From assembly GCA_025618425.1 (NCBI GenBank), contig CM046832.1, forward strand, positions 71,014,187-71,078,186: a stretch of DNA of 64,000 nt, read 5' to 3'. Positions within the stretch are counted from its first letter, which is position 1; each line of letters opens with the position of its first letter. Position numbers and translations under genes: made by a program. This document shows positions 34,487-44,952 of the stretch, one piece after another. This DNA is from Heliocidaris tuberculata. Lineage: Eukaryota > Echinodermata > Echinoidea > Camarodonta > Echinometridae. Below the pieces are notes generated by a model. It was not told the DNA's origin. It was given only the letters and a program-made list of their open reading frames with translations, and did not search any database.

Positions 34487-37400
34487 CTAGACAATGAAGA
34501 TGGATAACATTACAAAATACATGTAAAATTATATGCAAGACAAGACCAATTTGTATTTGCATGTTTGAAATTTGAATGTGATACTGTTTTTAGAGGAGGT
34601 GGTATATTCGCAAACAATTAAAGTCTGCAGTGACAGTCTGAGGAAAGCATAATTGCTTGAGAAACATACATTGGATAATGGTCCTTTATGACAATGGCTG
34701 TTCTCATTGAAAATTTGGAAAAAAGTTCATGCAACACTTACTAGGGCTATTATTAGCTTGATCACCAGGGGTTAGTTGAGTGTTGCCAAAGTTGCCTTGC
34801 AAACTTTTATCAATCTTTGTATGTTCTTTGGTTTGTTCTCTCACGTTGCTGATGATCGCTCCTTCTGTATGTGTATCATCGTCTTCCTTCTTGTTCACAT
34901 TATCCTCCTTTCTATTCTGCTCTTCCAAAGTCAAAGTGGGTTCTTGTTTACTTTGGTGATTTGGTGTATTAGCACGGACACCAGGCACAGAAGATTTCCC
35001 CCCAGCACTTGTTACCCCTTGTCTTAGGTTTGTACTATCTAAAGAATAAAAGGTTATAGAAAGTAAACTTGCTCTATACACTGGGTCCCATAAAAAGAAG
35101 AGATGTAAATTTTGCATTATTGTTTTCTACATTTACAACAGAACCAATAAACTTTTAACATAATAAACTATACCCATTATCTCAGTTTCCGAAAAGCATA
35201 TGTATTTTGTAGAATGAACACGGCAAGAATCAAATATTTTCTTCATCCATTTACTTTATAACTACATTCATGACAGGCATTATATTGAGCCATGGGTTAG
35301 TTGTCGTACATGTACCTTTCTTTCCGGTGGCGCTACGGGAACGTTGTACTTCATGCCGTCCAGTGTCCCAATGGAATTTCTCTACAGGACTTGGTGACTT
35401 CCTGTCCTTGGACAACCTGATCGTGCTTCGCTTCTCTGGGGAGCGTGATCGTCTAGAAGCATGAGGTGAAGTAGAGGATTCTGGTAGGAAACCGCTACTG
35501 GCAGAATTCACCAGCTGAAGAAGTTCTTCGTCGGCATCCGGCGACCAGGTACGGGAAAGCACCTTGATCAGTTGTTGCTTTCCATATTCAGGAAGTTTCT
35601 CCAAATCCTTCACAAAATAGATATTGGGATGAAGAAACAGCTTTTACAGGGAATCGGAGAGTGAGGTAGTTGATTTGAAACTTTATTATCAATCTTCGAG
35701 GAAGAGGGATAGGACCTCTGTTGTAATCAGGGAGATCTAAAATTGGTATGATGATGTTTATGAAGACCGTTATTGATAATCGGGCAATATTTCTTCCCTG
35801 GATTTTCAATGAAAGGACGACTGAATGTTGTAATCTGAGACAAACTTTATCATGGACATTGTAAAGCGAGTTGGGTATCTAGGAGATCCACTCGTTAGAT
35901 TCATCGATCTTCATATACATACTTGCATGATCCGATGACTCTGCATGCTGATGTTATATTCTGGTCCCCTTGTAGGTTGGTGAGATTCCTTGCACTCAGA
36001 TGGTGCTTTTGGCTTACCAACGAGCTTCCAGTGTTTCAGGCAGCGTGGACAATGAAATACTATTCGGGCTATTGTACCCGGTACGAAATCGGATGGCTTC
36101 GTTTCCTAAACGATAGAGAAAAAATAGAATGAAATGTTTATATCATTGTAGTCTTTTAATTTATTTACTTTTCATTTTATTGCATTGTAGTGAACTATTC
36201 AGTAAGTTCCAATGGTTCATTTCTAAATTGATATACTTAATGAACTGATGAAGGATCCAAGATTGTCAGATAAAAGGTATAGGATCAATGTCCTCCGACC
36301 TAGTATTTCAAATTGTTTTCATAAGGAAGAGCAGGGGCGGCGCTACAGGGGGGGCAGAGGGGGCGACCGCCCCCCTATGATTTTTCAAGTAGTGAAAAAA
36401 GAAAAAAAAAAGAAGAAAAAAGAAGAAAAGGAGGAAAAAAAAGGGAAGAAAAGGGAAGAAAGAAGAGGAGTATTAAAAAGAGAGGTCTTAAACATATAGC
36501 TCTATATTACCCCTGTTATTTAATGGAGAAAAAATATGACGTCATCTTGGTCGAGGTCGTCTTGCCCCTCCTATCAAAATACCCTGGCGCCGCCCCTGAG
36601 GAAGAGGGATGCTGCATGCGGCCCCTTCAGCCCGCCATTGGATCCACCGGCCTATGCAAAGCACTCAAGTCAAAAGTAAGTACAACTATTTAAAACGATT
36701 AAAGTTGAATAATTATATTCCCAACTCAAATTTAACAATGTTAAGTGTTTAAATTGGCCCAAGTGCAGTCAAGATCGTCATAAACACTCACAATTTTGAT
36801 TCCCATTGATTGACAAAGGAGAAGTGGCTTCAGATCTTCCTCTAAGGACGTGATCCGACCAGACATCTCTTGTGTTGATGGTGTGTTTGCAACACCACCC
36901 TGCTCAAATACATCATGAGGTATTAGTAAAAAAAATCATCAGAATTAATCAAGAGAGAGAGTCAAACTGCTTCTTTACATATTTATGTCGGTATTCATAT
37001 TTCAAACTCACGTGTTTGTAATATGAAGATATCGGCCTTATTGTATCAAACCGTATATTAGTGGCTATTACCAACATTATTTTCATGTCACCGTCCACTC
37101 AATATCTGCGTTTCCCCTACAGTTGTACGTGATTTTTTCTTAGCTCTTCTTAAAAAGATCTATAGCATTCTTCAGGACTACAATCAGACCACGTACGACC
37201 AAATTTTTAAAGGAAGTTGCATTAAGATGGAGATGAAAGATCAGAAATGTGAATCATTGCTGAATGGGATTCCAATATTCGAATATCAAATCCAAATTAT
37301 GCAGATTACTATAAGTTTTCAAGCCAGAAAAAATATTCAAATCGGTTACTGAAAGCAGGAGCATTCGTGCGACAGTCTTGTGACATCGCCCCGATCTGAG

Positions 37401-40400
37401 CAAATTTGGCGTCATTTTCAGTTAGAAAGCTGTGTTATGCCTGTATTTCAGTCTTTCATAAACAATTATTTTTCATTGCAAATGTCGTTGTATAGCGGGG
37501 TTGTTTTTGTCATGTTGTTGTTCTCATGTTAGTTCAAACGAGTTCAAATGAACACTTCTAAACTGACCTGTCCTCTTCTACGATCACCCAAAGGAACACA
37601 CATCCTGTTGTAGTTGGTCGTACTAGCTGGTCTTCCTATCAGCATCATACCCTGGGTAAGAGGTTCTCCTAGCTCGTGTGGCTCAAAGGGTTGGGCCGAT
37701 ACAGCTCCCAACTGTAGACATACAAATTTGTGTTCCTTTATTTTCGTTCTTTTCACTTTACTTTACGAAATAATGGTGAAATAAAGTTACTGATTACAAA
37801 GGTATGTCATACACGCACATGATTACATGTACGTTTTGAAATATAAAATCTGATATTATGCGAAAGAATTTATGTAGATGGCTGCCCATTGTTACATGTT
37901 ATGCCTGCTTGTGTCAGATTACTAGTATCTTCTAAATTCCATGGATAGCTTTGCAAAGGAACCACGCAAGTTTACAAATGCGATTTAGTCACTCTAAACG
38001 TCAATAAGGGCAACTTAACTTTCAACCAATCAAAATAGCTTATTTATGATCTGCGTTTGATCTTTTTTCCCCCTGTGCAATTGGCATCTGAACATGATCT
38101 TAAGCTTAAAGTAAATATACCCTAGAAGGTATCCTAGCACGGGGCAAAGGAGGAATGGGTGTTTCACAATGCAACGGAGAGAAAGCTGTCCCGCTATCAA
38201 ACTCATCGATATCGTCATCACCATTGTCGTCATCGTCTGTCCCGGGTGTGGGAGGGTGAGTGTTCTTCGTATGAGCAGTGGTCGCCGTCATCATCATATC
38301 TGTATTAAACGGTTGGTTGCGTTGGTCAAGACTCTCGGTGTGGAGGTTGGCGTAGTCACTGGGACGGCGGATGGCACGTGTTAGTCCCTGAATGAAAGAT
38401 GAAAATAGAAGATGAGAACTTTGAGCAGAGTCATAAAGAAAGATGTATTTCACATGGGCGACAGAGAGATAGGGGGAAATCATGAAGGAGTGGGGGGTAG
38501 GGGGGGTCGAAAGGCTGGGAGAGTGGGATGGGGTAGAGAGAATTAAATTGGGGGCATGAGATCAAGAGAGGACCGTAAACAGAGGGGGCAAAGTTCGAGA
38601 GAAAAGAAAAACAGAGAAGGAAGAAAAGCGGAAAATATGAAGGCAATTATACGATTTCCACTCTGTTGATATGAAGATTTTTTGAAAATATCATCCTATG
38701 TACCTTCTAGAAAGGTTTACGAAATTTTTGTAACAAATTTACAACATTTATATATTATACGAGTAAAAGATGGTCACAATGGCTTTGAATTCTCTGAAAA
38801 GAGAAATCGTAGAAATTTTCGTAAGACTTATAGAATCGCAACAATTTTATCAAAAGTTAGGGAATTTCAGTATAAATTACTTCATGGAGCAATATATACA
38901 AACGAACATCTCTCTGAATTTGGCTTTACTGATAATTATTGTTCCTTCTGTAAGCAAAATTTAGAATCCTATGAACACATATTTTTGGGATTGTGATGAT
39001 GTCAAAGCCTTATGGCAGAGGGTAATTGAAAAATTTAGTTTGGTAAAGCTTCAAAATGTAGAGTGGAAAGATGTATCTGTGGAGATTACAGGGAAGGACC
39101 TTGAAATAAAAATTTGTATACAGTCATCTTTTTAATAAAATGCATTATTTTCAGGTCAAGGTCAGAGGGTGTAGTTCCCATTCAGGAGGAAATTTTTCAA
39201 AGGATAGTAAAATATCTAGAGGAAGAAAAGGCGATATCTATGAAAAGGAATAGGTTAGACAAGCATTTGTTCTAATTGTAGAGGTTGTATGAAAACAACA
39301 GGACTGAGGGCCATATCCATGAGTGAGTGAGAGAGAAAGAGAAAGGGAGAGACCGAAAGCGTGTGTGTGCGTGTGTGTGTAAGTGAATAAAAAAAAAGGG
39401 GGGGGGGACGGGGAATAGGGGTTTGGTTGTATAGGGAGGCCAGTACAATATATATGCAGTAATATGATATAATATTGTTTCCCTTGTTAATGGGGGGGGG
39501 GGGGGGGGGGGCTTTTTATGAAAAGATTTGATTCAGTGCTTTCTTTACAGTTTTGAATTTCAGTTTTTCAGTAATAGAAGATTTTACATGATAATGTGCT
39601 TTATTTGTCATACACTTTCATTGAAATGTTGATTTATGATTCATGTATTTGAGTGAAATCAAAGTAAAAATCATTGAAGAAAAAAAGAAAAGAAAAAAAG
39701 AAGAGGTTAGTATATTATAAAGGCTGGTTATTTACTGTGAACTACAAGTCAAGGCCACTGATAAGAATAAAATTATTCATTTTCCATCCAATAAAACCAC
39801 GTCGGTGATTGAGACTGTTTTGCCGATATCAATGAACTCGGTAATCTGAAAACGTTTCATGGTTGAATCATTTTTATTGCTCATTTTCAAGATCTATTGG
39901 ATCATCATAATATATGCATGACACTCGGCTCTCTCTCTCTCTCTCTCTAATTATATTAATGCCCCCTTTTCTGTGAAGCTTTGGTGTAAGCCTATTTTTG
40001 CGTAGGTTCTGTTACTGGTATTGAGGGCATGGGGGAGGGGGCAGTAGATGGGAGAAATGTGAATTATTTCACTTTCATTCCTATATCTCCCAATTTGATT
40101 TCAAAACTATTGCCCCATGCCCATCCCACCATGCACGCGGTAGCCATGGGCAACGACGCTGTTGTGATGCGAACCAGCGTAACTGCATGATATTCAGTCA
40201 CTATCATAGAAATACATTCCCTTCTGTTGCTCCGATTCAGAAAGCGTCGACTTGCTATATCCAATTTAATTTCCAACCCCGTTATTATTATTTCATGTAA
40301 CCACACTGTAAAAAAAAATGCAACATGTGACATGTTTATTTCTGTGACAGATTTAAAACACTGCGACGTGTTTATATATTGTACGGGTTTAAGAGCTAAA

Positions 40401-41565
40401 CACATGTGTTTAAGAGCTAAACACATGTGCCTATTTTTTTCATCTTTTAGCACGCCTTAGGTGTTTACTAGATAAACATGTTTACCTTTTAAATGGTTCC
40501 AATGTATAGGCTAAACACCAAATGTTTACACCTTAATCATTTAGTGTTTACACCTGTTTAAATACTAAACAGTGTGTGTGATTATGGTGTAAACACCACG
40601 TGTTTTTATATTGTAGCTAAGTTAAGCGCTAAACACATTCTGTGCTTATTTTCATCACGCCTAGGTGTTTATTAGATAAACATGCTTACCTTATAAATGG
40701 TTCTAATGTATAGGCTAAACGCCAAATGTTTACACCATAATCACACACACTGTTTAGTATTTAAACAGCTGTAAACACCAAATGATTATTTTGTAAACAT
40801 TTGGTGTTTAGCCTATACATTAGAACCATTTAAAAGGTAAACATGTTCATCTAGTAAACACCTGAGGCGTGCTGAAAGATGAAAAAAATATAGGCACATG
40901 TGTTTAGCTCTTAAACCCGTACAATATATAAACACGTCGCAGTGTTTTAAATCTGTCACAGAAAAGTGTTTAGAAACTAAATAAATTTTTTAAAGTGCAG
41001 GATAAGTACCCACGGTCTAATTTAGCCATGTCTGTTATTGTCTACATATTATAAAAATAGTCTATTGTCTTTTATCAATTTTGTAATGACTTGCAATGCT
41101 GATGAGATATTTACCACTCTCATGCTTTAAAGAATAATGCACACAACTCATTTTAAAATGGCGCGAAAGTTATATATAACTCTGATCAAAATTTTCTCCC
41201 TTGGTCGCTATCCGATCTTGCAAAATAGTAAATATAATATTTACTGAAAGTTTTTATAGTGTAAATGCACTGAATTAGATCTAAGTGACTGAAAACACAT
41301 TTAAATTTTTCGTCATCCTGCTCCTTTTGTTGTTTCCTTTCTCTCTGTCTCCTACCCCCATTTTACTTTCATCTTATCGATCATTTGACCTGACGTTAGT
41401 TCTCACCCTTGAAATCCGTTTGCTGACCGCTGGACCAATGATTCGAATCTTGGTTATAGCTTGATGAGAAGCTGGCGACCCTCCTCCCCCTTCGTCATGC
41501 TCGCCCACAGAGCTACCAAATTCCGTCAACCTCGGATGGGCACCCTCCACGTGAGGTGACGACAT
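30816..41565 (-). CDS. Novel 1706-aa six-repeat protein, 8 exons
   Basis: Eight exons join in frame: 41565-41407, 38387-38121, 37711-37568, 36899-36792, 36105-35923, 35607-35316, 35038-34742 and 34486-30816. All introns are GT/AG. Introns 1-5 are phase 0 and introns 6-7 are phase 1. Residues 1-226 are polar, with a D-rich patch. Residues 245-268 carry C-x2-C-x15-C-x3-H (FHCPRCLKHWK...EC...H), a possible zinc site. Residues 288-483 are Arg/Ser- and Lys/Glu-rich. Six repeats lie at about 510-562, 586-634, 689-746, 840-895, 910-966 and 988-1045. Their pattern is D-G-x2-Y-x-G, then G-x-F-(V/I)-P-x2-(R/Q)-(V/I/L)-D-x2-G-x-R-x2-V, then G-x-(Y/F). Residues 1046-1706 are Ser/Lys/Pro-rich and look disordered. 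No signal peptide or membrane segment is seen. I do not recognise the family. The repeats look like beta-hairpin units and are not MORN or WG repeats by eye. Confidence 0.82.
34742..35038 (-). CDS. Novel repeat gene exon 7
   Basis: Acceptor TTCTTTAG, donor GTAAGT, phase 1 on both sides. It encodes a hydrophilic segment rich in Lys, Glu, Asn and Thr, probably disordered. Confidence 0.8.
35316..35607 (-). CDS. Novel repeat gene exon 6
   Basis: Begins DLEKLPEYGKQQLIKVLSRT after TGTGAAG. It is followed by an Arg/Ser-rich stretch (RRSRSPEKRS, RKSPSPVEK) with SP sites. The donor GTACAT leaves one base (phase 1). Confidence 0.8.
35923..36105 (-). CDS. Novel repeat gene exon 5 (Cys/His site)
   Basis: 61 codons between CGTTTAG and GTATGT. 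It contains VPGTIARIVFHCPRCLKHW and downstream ECKESH, a candidate metal-binding Cys/His set and the part of the protein that looks most conserved in style. Confidence 0.8.
36332..36598. mobile_element. hAT MITE with perfect 8-bp target duplication
   Basis: CAGGGGCGGCGC...GCGCCGCCCCTG ends are flanked by the direct repeat AGGAAGAG (36324-36331 and 36599-36606). 267 bp with a purine-rich centre, in intron 4 of the novel gene. The 8-bp duplication and CAGGG end are diagnostic of the hAT superfamily. Confidence 0.9.
36792..36899 (-). CDS. Novel repeat gene exon 4
   Basis: 36 codons, GGVANTPSTQEMSGRI to LLLCQSMGIKI, between GAGCAG and GTGAGT, phase 0. It is too short to stand out as an open frame and was found by splice and phase matching. 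Confidence 0.72.
37568..37711 (-). CDS. Novel repeat gene exon 3
   Basis: 48 codons, LGAVSAQPFEPHELGEP to MCVPLGDRRRGQ, between TCTACAG and GTCAGT, phase 0 on both sides. Confidence 0.78.
38121..38387 (-). CDS. Novel repeat gene exon 2
   Basis: The acceptor CATTCAG leads to GLTRAIRRPSDYANLHTESL. An acidic run (DDDDNGDDDIDEFD) and a Pro-rich end precede the donor GTATAT. 89 codons, phase 0 on both sides. Confidence 0.75.
38660..39700 (+). mobile_element. 3' fragment of a non-LTR retrotransposon
   Basis: It encodes the end of an L1/Tx1-like ORF2 (see the pseudogene entry). A 3' region with GAGAGA and GTGT tracts and a 20-nt G run (39492-39511) follows, and it ends in an A-rich tail (about 39675-39700). 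It lies in intron 1 of the novel gene, in the opposite orientation to it. Confidence 0.75.
38682..39275 (+). pseudogene. LINE ORF2 zinc-ribbon end, frameshifted
   Basis: The first frame reads KVREFQYKLLHGAIYTNEHL, then CSFCKQNLESYEHIF, the C-x2-C-x(n)-H signature of the zf-RVT domain at the end of L1/Tx1-type ORF2. A frameshift near 38985 moves the continuation (WDCDDVKALWQRVIEKF) to another frame. Further decayed coding ends about KRNRLDKHLF near 39275. It cannot encode a working protein. Confidence 0.75.
40304..40997. mobile_element. 694-bp near-palindromic element (CACTGTAAAAA ends)
   Basis: The left end CACTGTAAAAAAA and the inverted right end CACTTTAAAAAA continue into long complementary arms sharing TCTGTGACAGATTTAAAACA and GACGTGTTTATATATTGTAC. 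GTTTAGC/TAAACAC motifs recur many times inside, and a second, smaller palindrome sits at the centre. No coding sequence and no clear target duplication. Confidence 0.8.
41407..41565 (-). CDS. Novel repeat gene exon 1
   Basis: 53 codons from MSSPHVEGAHPRL to AVSKRISR, donor GTGAGA, phase 0. The join to exon 2 is supported by phase and by the lack of an alternative start in exon 2. It is less certain than the inner exons because intron 1 is 3 kb. Confidence 0.65.
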
Positions 41566-41828
41566 CTTCTCTCTTCTATCTTTTCATTCTTTAACGAAGA
41601 TATTTTGATGAATTTTGGGGGAGAAAGAGGAGGAGATCATCCACCTCCATCACCCACGGCCACTGCACTTCCATTTACTTGTGTATGACAAATCATTATA
41701 AAAGACGTTAATTGGTTGCTACGCAACGCATGCGCTTCTCATAAAAGCAGAGCGCGTTGATAGAGAGAGTTGTGACACGCGCATAATAAGCATGCGCGTA
41801 CGCGCTCTTTGTTTAAAACATGGCGGAT
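41566..41828 (-). promoter_or_regulatory. Start region of the novel gene with X-box-like and NRF1-like sites
   Basis: Upstream of the exon 1 ATG lie GTTGC-TAC-GCAAC (41715-41727), an RFX X-box-like inverted repeat, and CGCATGCGC (41727-41735), an NRF1-like core that shares one base with it. A second GCATGCGC-type site is near 41790, a CCAAT box (minus strand) is at 41711-41715 and ATGGCGG is at 41820. These are motif matches by eye. No start site is known. Confidence 0.4.
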
Positions 41829-41895
41829 CATGGAGCTCCCAATAGTTCCCTTTCACGTACATTCTCTATGAGAGGGAACTTTTTGAAGCTCCATG
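41829..41895. repeat. Imperfect 67-bp hairpin
   Basis: CATGGAGCTCCCAATAGTTC at left pairs with the inverse of the right end (CATGGAGCTTCAAAAAGTTC). It overlaps a short plus-strand frame that begins ATGGCGG (41820). Confidence 0.65.
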
Positions 41896-41986
41896 AAATG
41901 AGTGACCAATCAGAAGCGACCTCCAGTGTCAGGACTCTCTGTATGGATAGCTCTGCTCATAAAGCATTCGCGCCATCATTGCTTAA

Positions 41987-42475
41987 AGGGGGTACCCAAT
42001 GCTGAAACAATGTTAGTTCATTTAAAAGATCATGATTTTATTAGCAGAAAATCATCTGCCTTAAGTTTTTTAAAAATTCGTGTTGCCAGAAAAATCCCCG
42101 AAATATGGTAAGACTTCAGGATATTTTGGCCCCTCAGCTGTGTCCCAATTTCAGCTAGGTAACCACAATGACGTCAAAGTGGTTACCCAGGTTCGCGTAT
42201 TGCAGATGTGTTGCGCGCTAGACTGTACAAAATGCATTACACCTTGCGCGCATTTTGCTATAATTGCGCGACAAGGTAACCACTTTGACGTCATTGTGGT
42301 TACCTAGCTGAAATTGGGACACAGCTGAGGGGCCAAAATATCCTGAAATTTTACCATATTTCGGGGATTTTCTGGCAACACGAATTTAAAATTTTTTTTA
42401 AGGCAGATGATTTTCTTCTAATAAAATCATGATCTTTTAAATGAACTAACATTGTTTCAGCATTGGGTACCCCCT
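41987..42475. mobile_element. Palindromic TTAA element P, copy 1
   Basis: 489 bp between TTAA (41983-41986) and TTAA (42476-42479). The ends are AGGGGGTACCC and GGGTACCCCCT. Arms of about 200 bp enclose a CpG-rich centre of about 90 bp. Both arms carry GACGTCA inside GGTAACCAC...GTGGTTACC. The two arms differ at a few sites, so orientation can be told. Confidence 0.9.
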
Positions 42476-42479
42476 TTAA

Positions 42480-44460
42480 GGACGTTCATCAGTTATGTTT
42501 GTGCGCACCTCAGCTGCGCATCCTGGCTGGTTGTGTTACGTCATCACAACACCGGCGATCCCCGTGACATCACTCACTATTGTCAATTTGCGTGCATGAA
42601 AATACGATTGACGTGTAGATGCGGGAGTTTGAGTATTGCGCGCAGTTAAGACAATGGATACGCACATTAAACACAATGCTTAATAATGGGTTCGCAAGTG
42701 TGCGCAGTAACAAGAACCCGGTGAAAATAGATGAAATCAATAATTCCGTACCTGTAAAAAATATATATACCAAATATTAACTACCTTGAGCTGAAAGATA
42801 ACATTTGATGCCCCCTCATAAACTTTCTATAGGCAAAGTTAGTCGTATAGGAAAAATGAAAGGTAGACATGGTAGATGTAATTTGGAATTCATAGTCATG
42901 GTCATCTACCTCCCATTTTAATACAATTCCTTAGCACAAAAAGAGAGCTGGAGAAAGAAAGTCAAATATATACCTAAGAATCATTTGTCTATGCCATATG
43001 ATTGTCTAATGATCATTATCCCTATAGTCAAAGACATGAGCAAATAGAATAATGAATAAAATGTCACTCAAAACGACTTACAATTTCCTTCTTTTTTATA
43101 CACTGGTTCGAAAGTGTGTGTAAAATATAGACAACTATAGCTTAAGTCGTTACCGTGATTATTATGTTTGAAATACTAGTAGTCGTGAACAGGTGCGCAA
43201 AAGTAAGGGTGTCTTACTTTTTTTTTTCCTGGGGAGGGGGGAGGGGGCAAACACTCTGAGGTGCCCCACCTCACAAGAATATGGGTCCACTTCGCACGCT
43301 TGCTACCTGCTTACAGCCCTACCCCCCCCCCCCCCCCCCCCCGACCATGCAAGCACATCCCCGCACCGCCTTTTCTTCCATATTCCGATATATTTTCAAA
43401 GTGCGAGGTTTAGAATTTTTCATTTAAAAAATGGAATAATTGAAGCACTGTAATCATCCATTGTTTTTCAATATCCCTCCTTACACCTGAAATAGGGTTA
43501 TTTTGTTTCTATATTTTGTGTACAAAATTTTAAACACTTTTTGGTATACCGGCACCTCGCTGCCCGAATATGAGGATATTCAGGCGACTCGCTACCAAAA
43601 TATGAGGATTTTCGGGAACCTTGCAAAATTATTTATTATAAAAAATGCGGGGGGGGGGGGGGGGGCGCTGCTAGCACAAAAACCAGTACAAGGACCCCCT
43701 TTTTTCAAACTCTCTCCTCCTTCGGTATAATTTTCTCTACAAATGTGGAAACTTTGGTGAAAATGACATGGATTTTGAATGTACAGGAGAGTTATTTTGC
43801 ACCTATCCCATTCCTAGACAGGTTCCCAGCCAGCCATGCGCAGTTTTTGCGAGTTTTGCGAGTTTTTTACTTTTTCCGCCACCTGAGGGCGCTGCTAGCA
43901 CTAAAACGAGTGCATGGACCCCCATTTTTTAAACTTTCTCCTTCTGCAGTATATAATTCTCTACAAATATGGAAAAATTTACGGATCTGACATGGATTTT
44001 GAATGTACAGTATAGTTTTTTTTCGAACCCATCCCATTCCTAGACAGGTTCTCAGCCAGTTCTTACGATTTTTGCCAGTTTTTGACCTTTTCCGCCAACT
44101 GAGGGCGCTGCTAGCATAAAAAGGAGGGCATTGACCCCCATTTTTAAAACTTTCTCGTCCTTCAGTATACTTTTCTCTACAAATCTGGAAAGTTTGACGA
44201 ATATGACATGGATTTTGACAGAATAATGGGGATTTGTATATATGGCATTGGGAATTCTGAGGCCTGTCAATGTCCAAAAACCTGCGATGACGTCATTCTA
44301 CCTGACACCCAATCATGGCACAGTTCAGTGTCCCATAGAAAAAAAGTAAGCACATGGACCTATAATTTTCTATGCGTATTTGGGCTTCTCATGGACCAAA
44401 GTAACTGTATGCAAAGTTTGGTGAAAATGACATGGATTTGACTTTAACTGTGGAACGTCC
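42480..44460 (+). mobile_element. TTAA element A (short copy)
   Basis: It begins GGACGTTCATCAGTT after TTAA (42476-42479) and ends AACTGTGGAACGTCC before TTAA (44461-44464). The terminal inverted repeats match at 13 of 15 positions. Interior: a unique left part, a G run of 17 (43649-43665), about two and a half units of a 223-bp tandem repeat, and a right part of about 240 bp. No transposase. It shares its left part and right part with element B. Confidence 0.88.
43666..44220. repeat. 223-bp tandem repeat, about 2.5 units, in element A
   Basis: The anchor GACATGGATTTT recurs at about 43767, 43988 and 44206. Units contain GGGCGCTGCTAGCA, CATCCCATTCCTAGACAGGT and TTTGCGAGTTT. Confidence 0.88.
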
Positions 44461-44464
44461 TTAA

Positions 44465-44952
44465 AGGGGTACCCAATGCTGAAACAATGTTAGTTCATTT
44501 AAAAGATCATGATTTCATTAGAAGAAAATCATCTGCCTTAAATTTTTTTTTAAATTCGTGTTGCCAGAAAATCCCGGAAATATGGTAAGATTTCAAGATA
44601 TTTTGGCCCCTCAGCTGTGTCCCATTTTCAGCTAGGTAACCACAATGACGTCAAAGTGGTTACCTTGTCGCGCAATTATAGCAAAATGCGCGCAAGGTGT
44701 AATGCATTTTGTACAGTCTAGCGCGCAACACATCTGCAATACGCGAACCTGGGTAACCACTTTGACGTCATTGTGGTTACCTAGCTGAAATTGGGACACA
44801 GCTGAGGGGCCAAAATATCCTGAAGTCTTACCATATTTCGGGGATTTTTCTGGCAACACGAATTTTAAAAAAACTTAAGGTAGATGATTTTCTGCTAATA
44901 AAATCATGATCTTTTAAATGAACTAACATTGTTTCAGCATTGGGTACCCCCT
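44465..44952. mobile_element. Palindromic TTAA element P, copy 2 (inverted)
   Basis: 488 bp between TTAA (44461-44464) and TTAA (44953-44956). It is the same element as copy 1 but in the opposite orientation: both the centre and the arm-specific differences (AGCAGAAAATC versus AGAAGAAAATC) are swapped. Confidence 0.9.

Noticed and set aside
40064..40453. 129-codon minus-strand frame with a repeated MCLALKH
   Set aside because: It overlaps the left arm of the 694-bp palindrome and has no acceptor or donor fitting the novel gene.
41820..42005. Plus-strand frame starting ATGGCGG with good initiation context
   Set aside because: It runs into element P1 and has a hairpin inside. No donor or downstream exon was found. 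It is kept only as a possible regulatory site.
42080..42307. 75-codon frame repeated at 44632-44859 on the other strand
   Set aside because: It lies within the palindromic element P. Its presence in both copies reflects copying of P, not a gene family.
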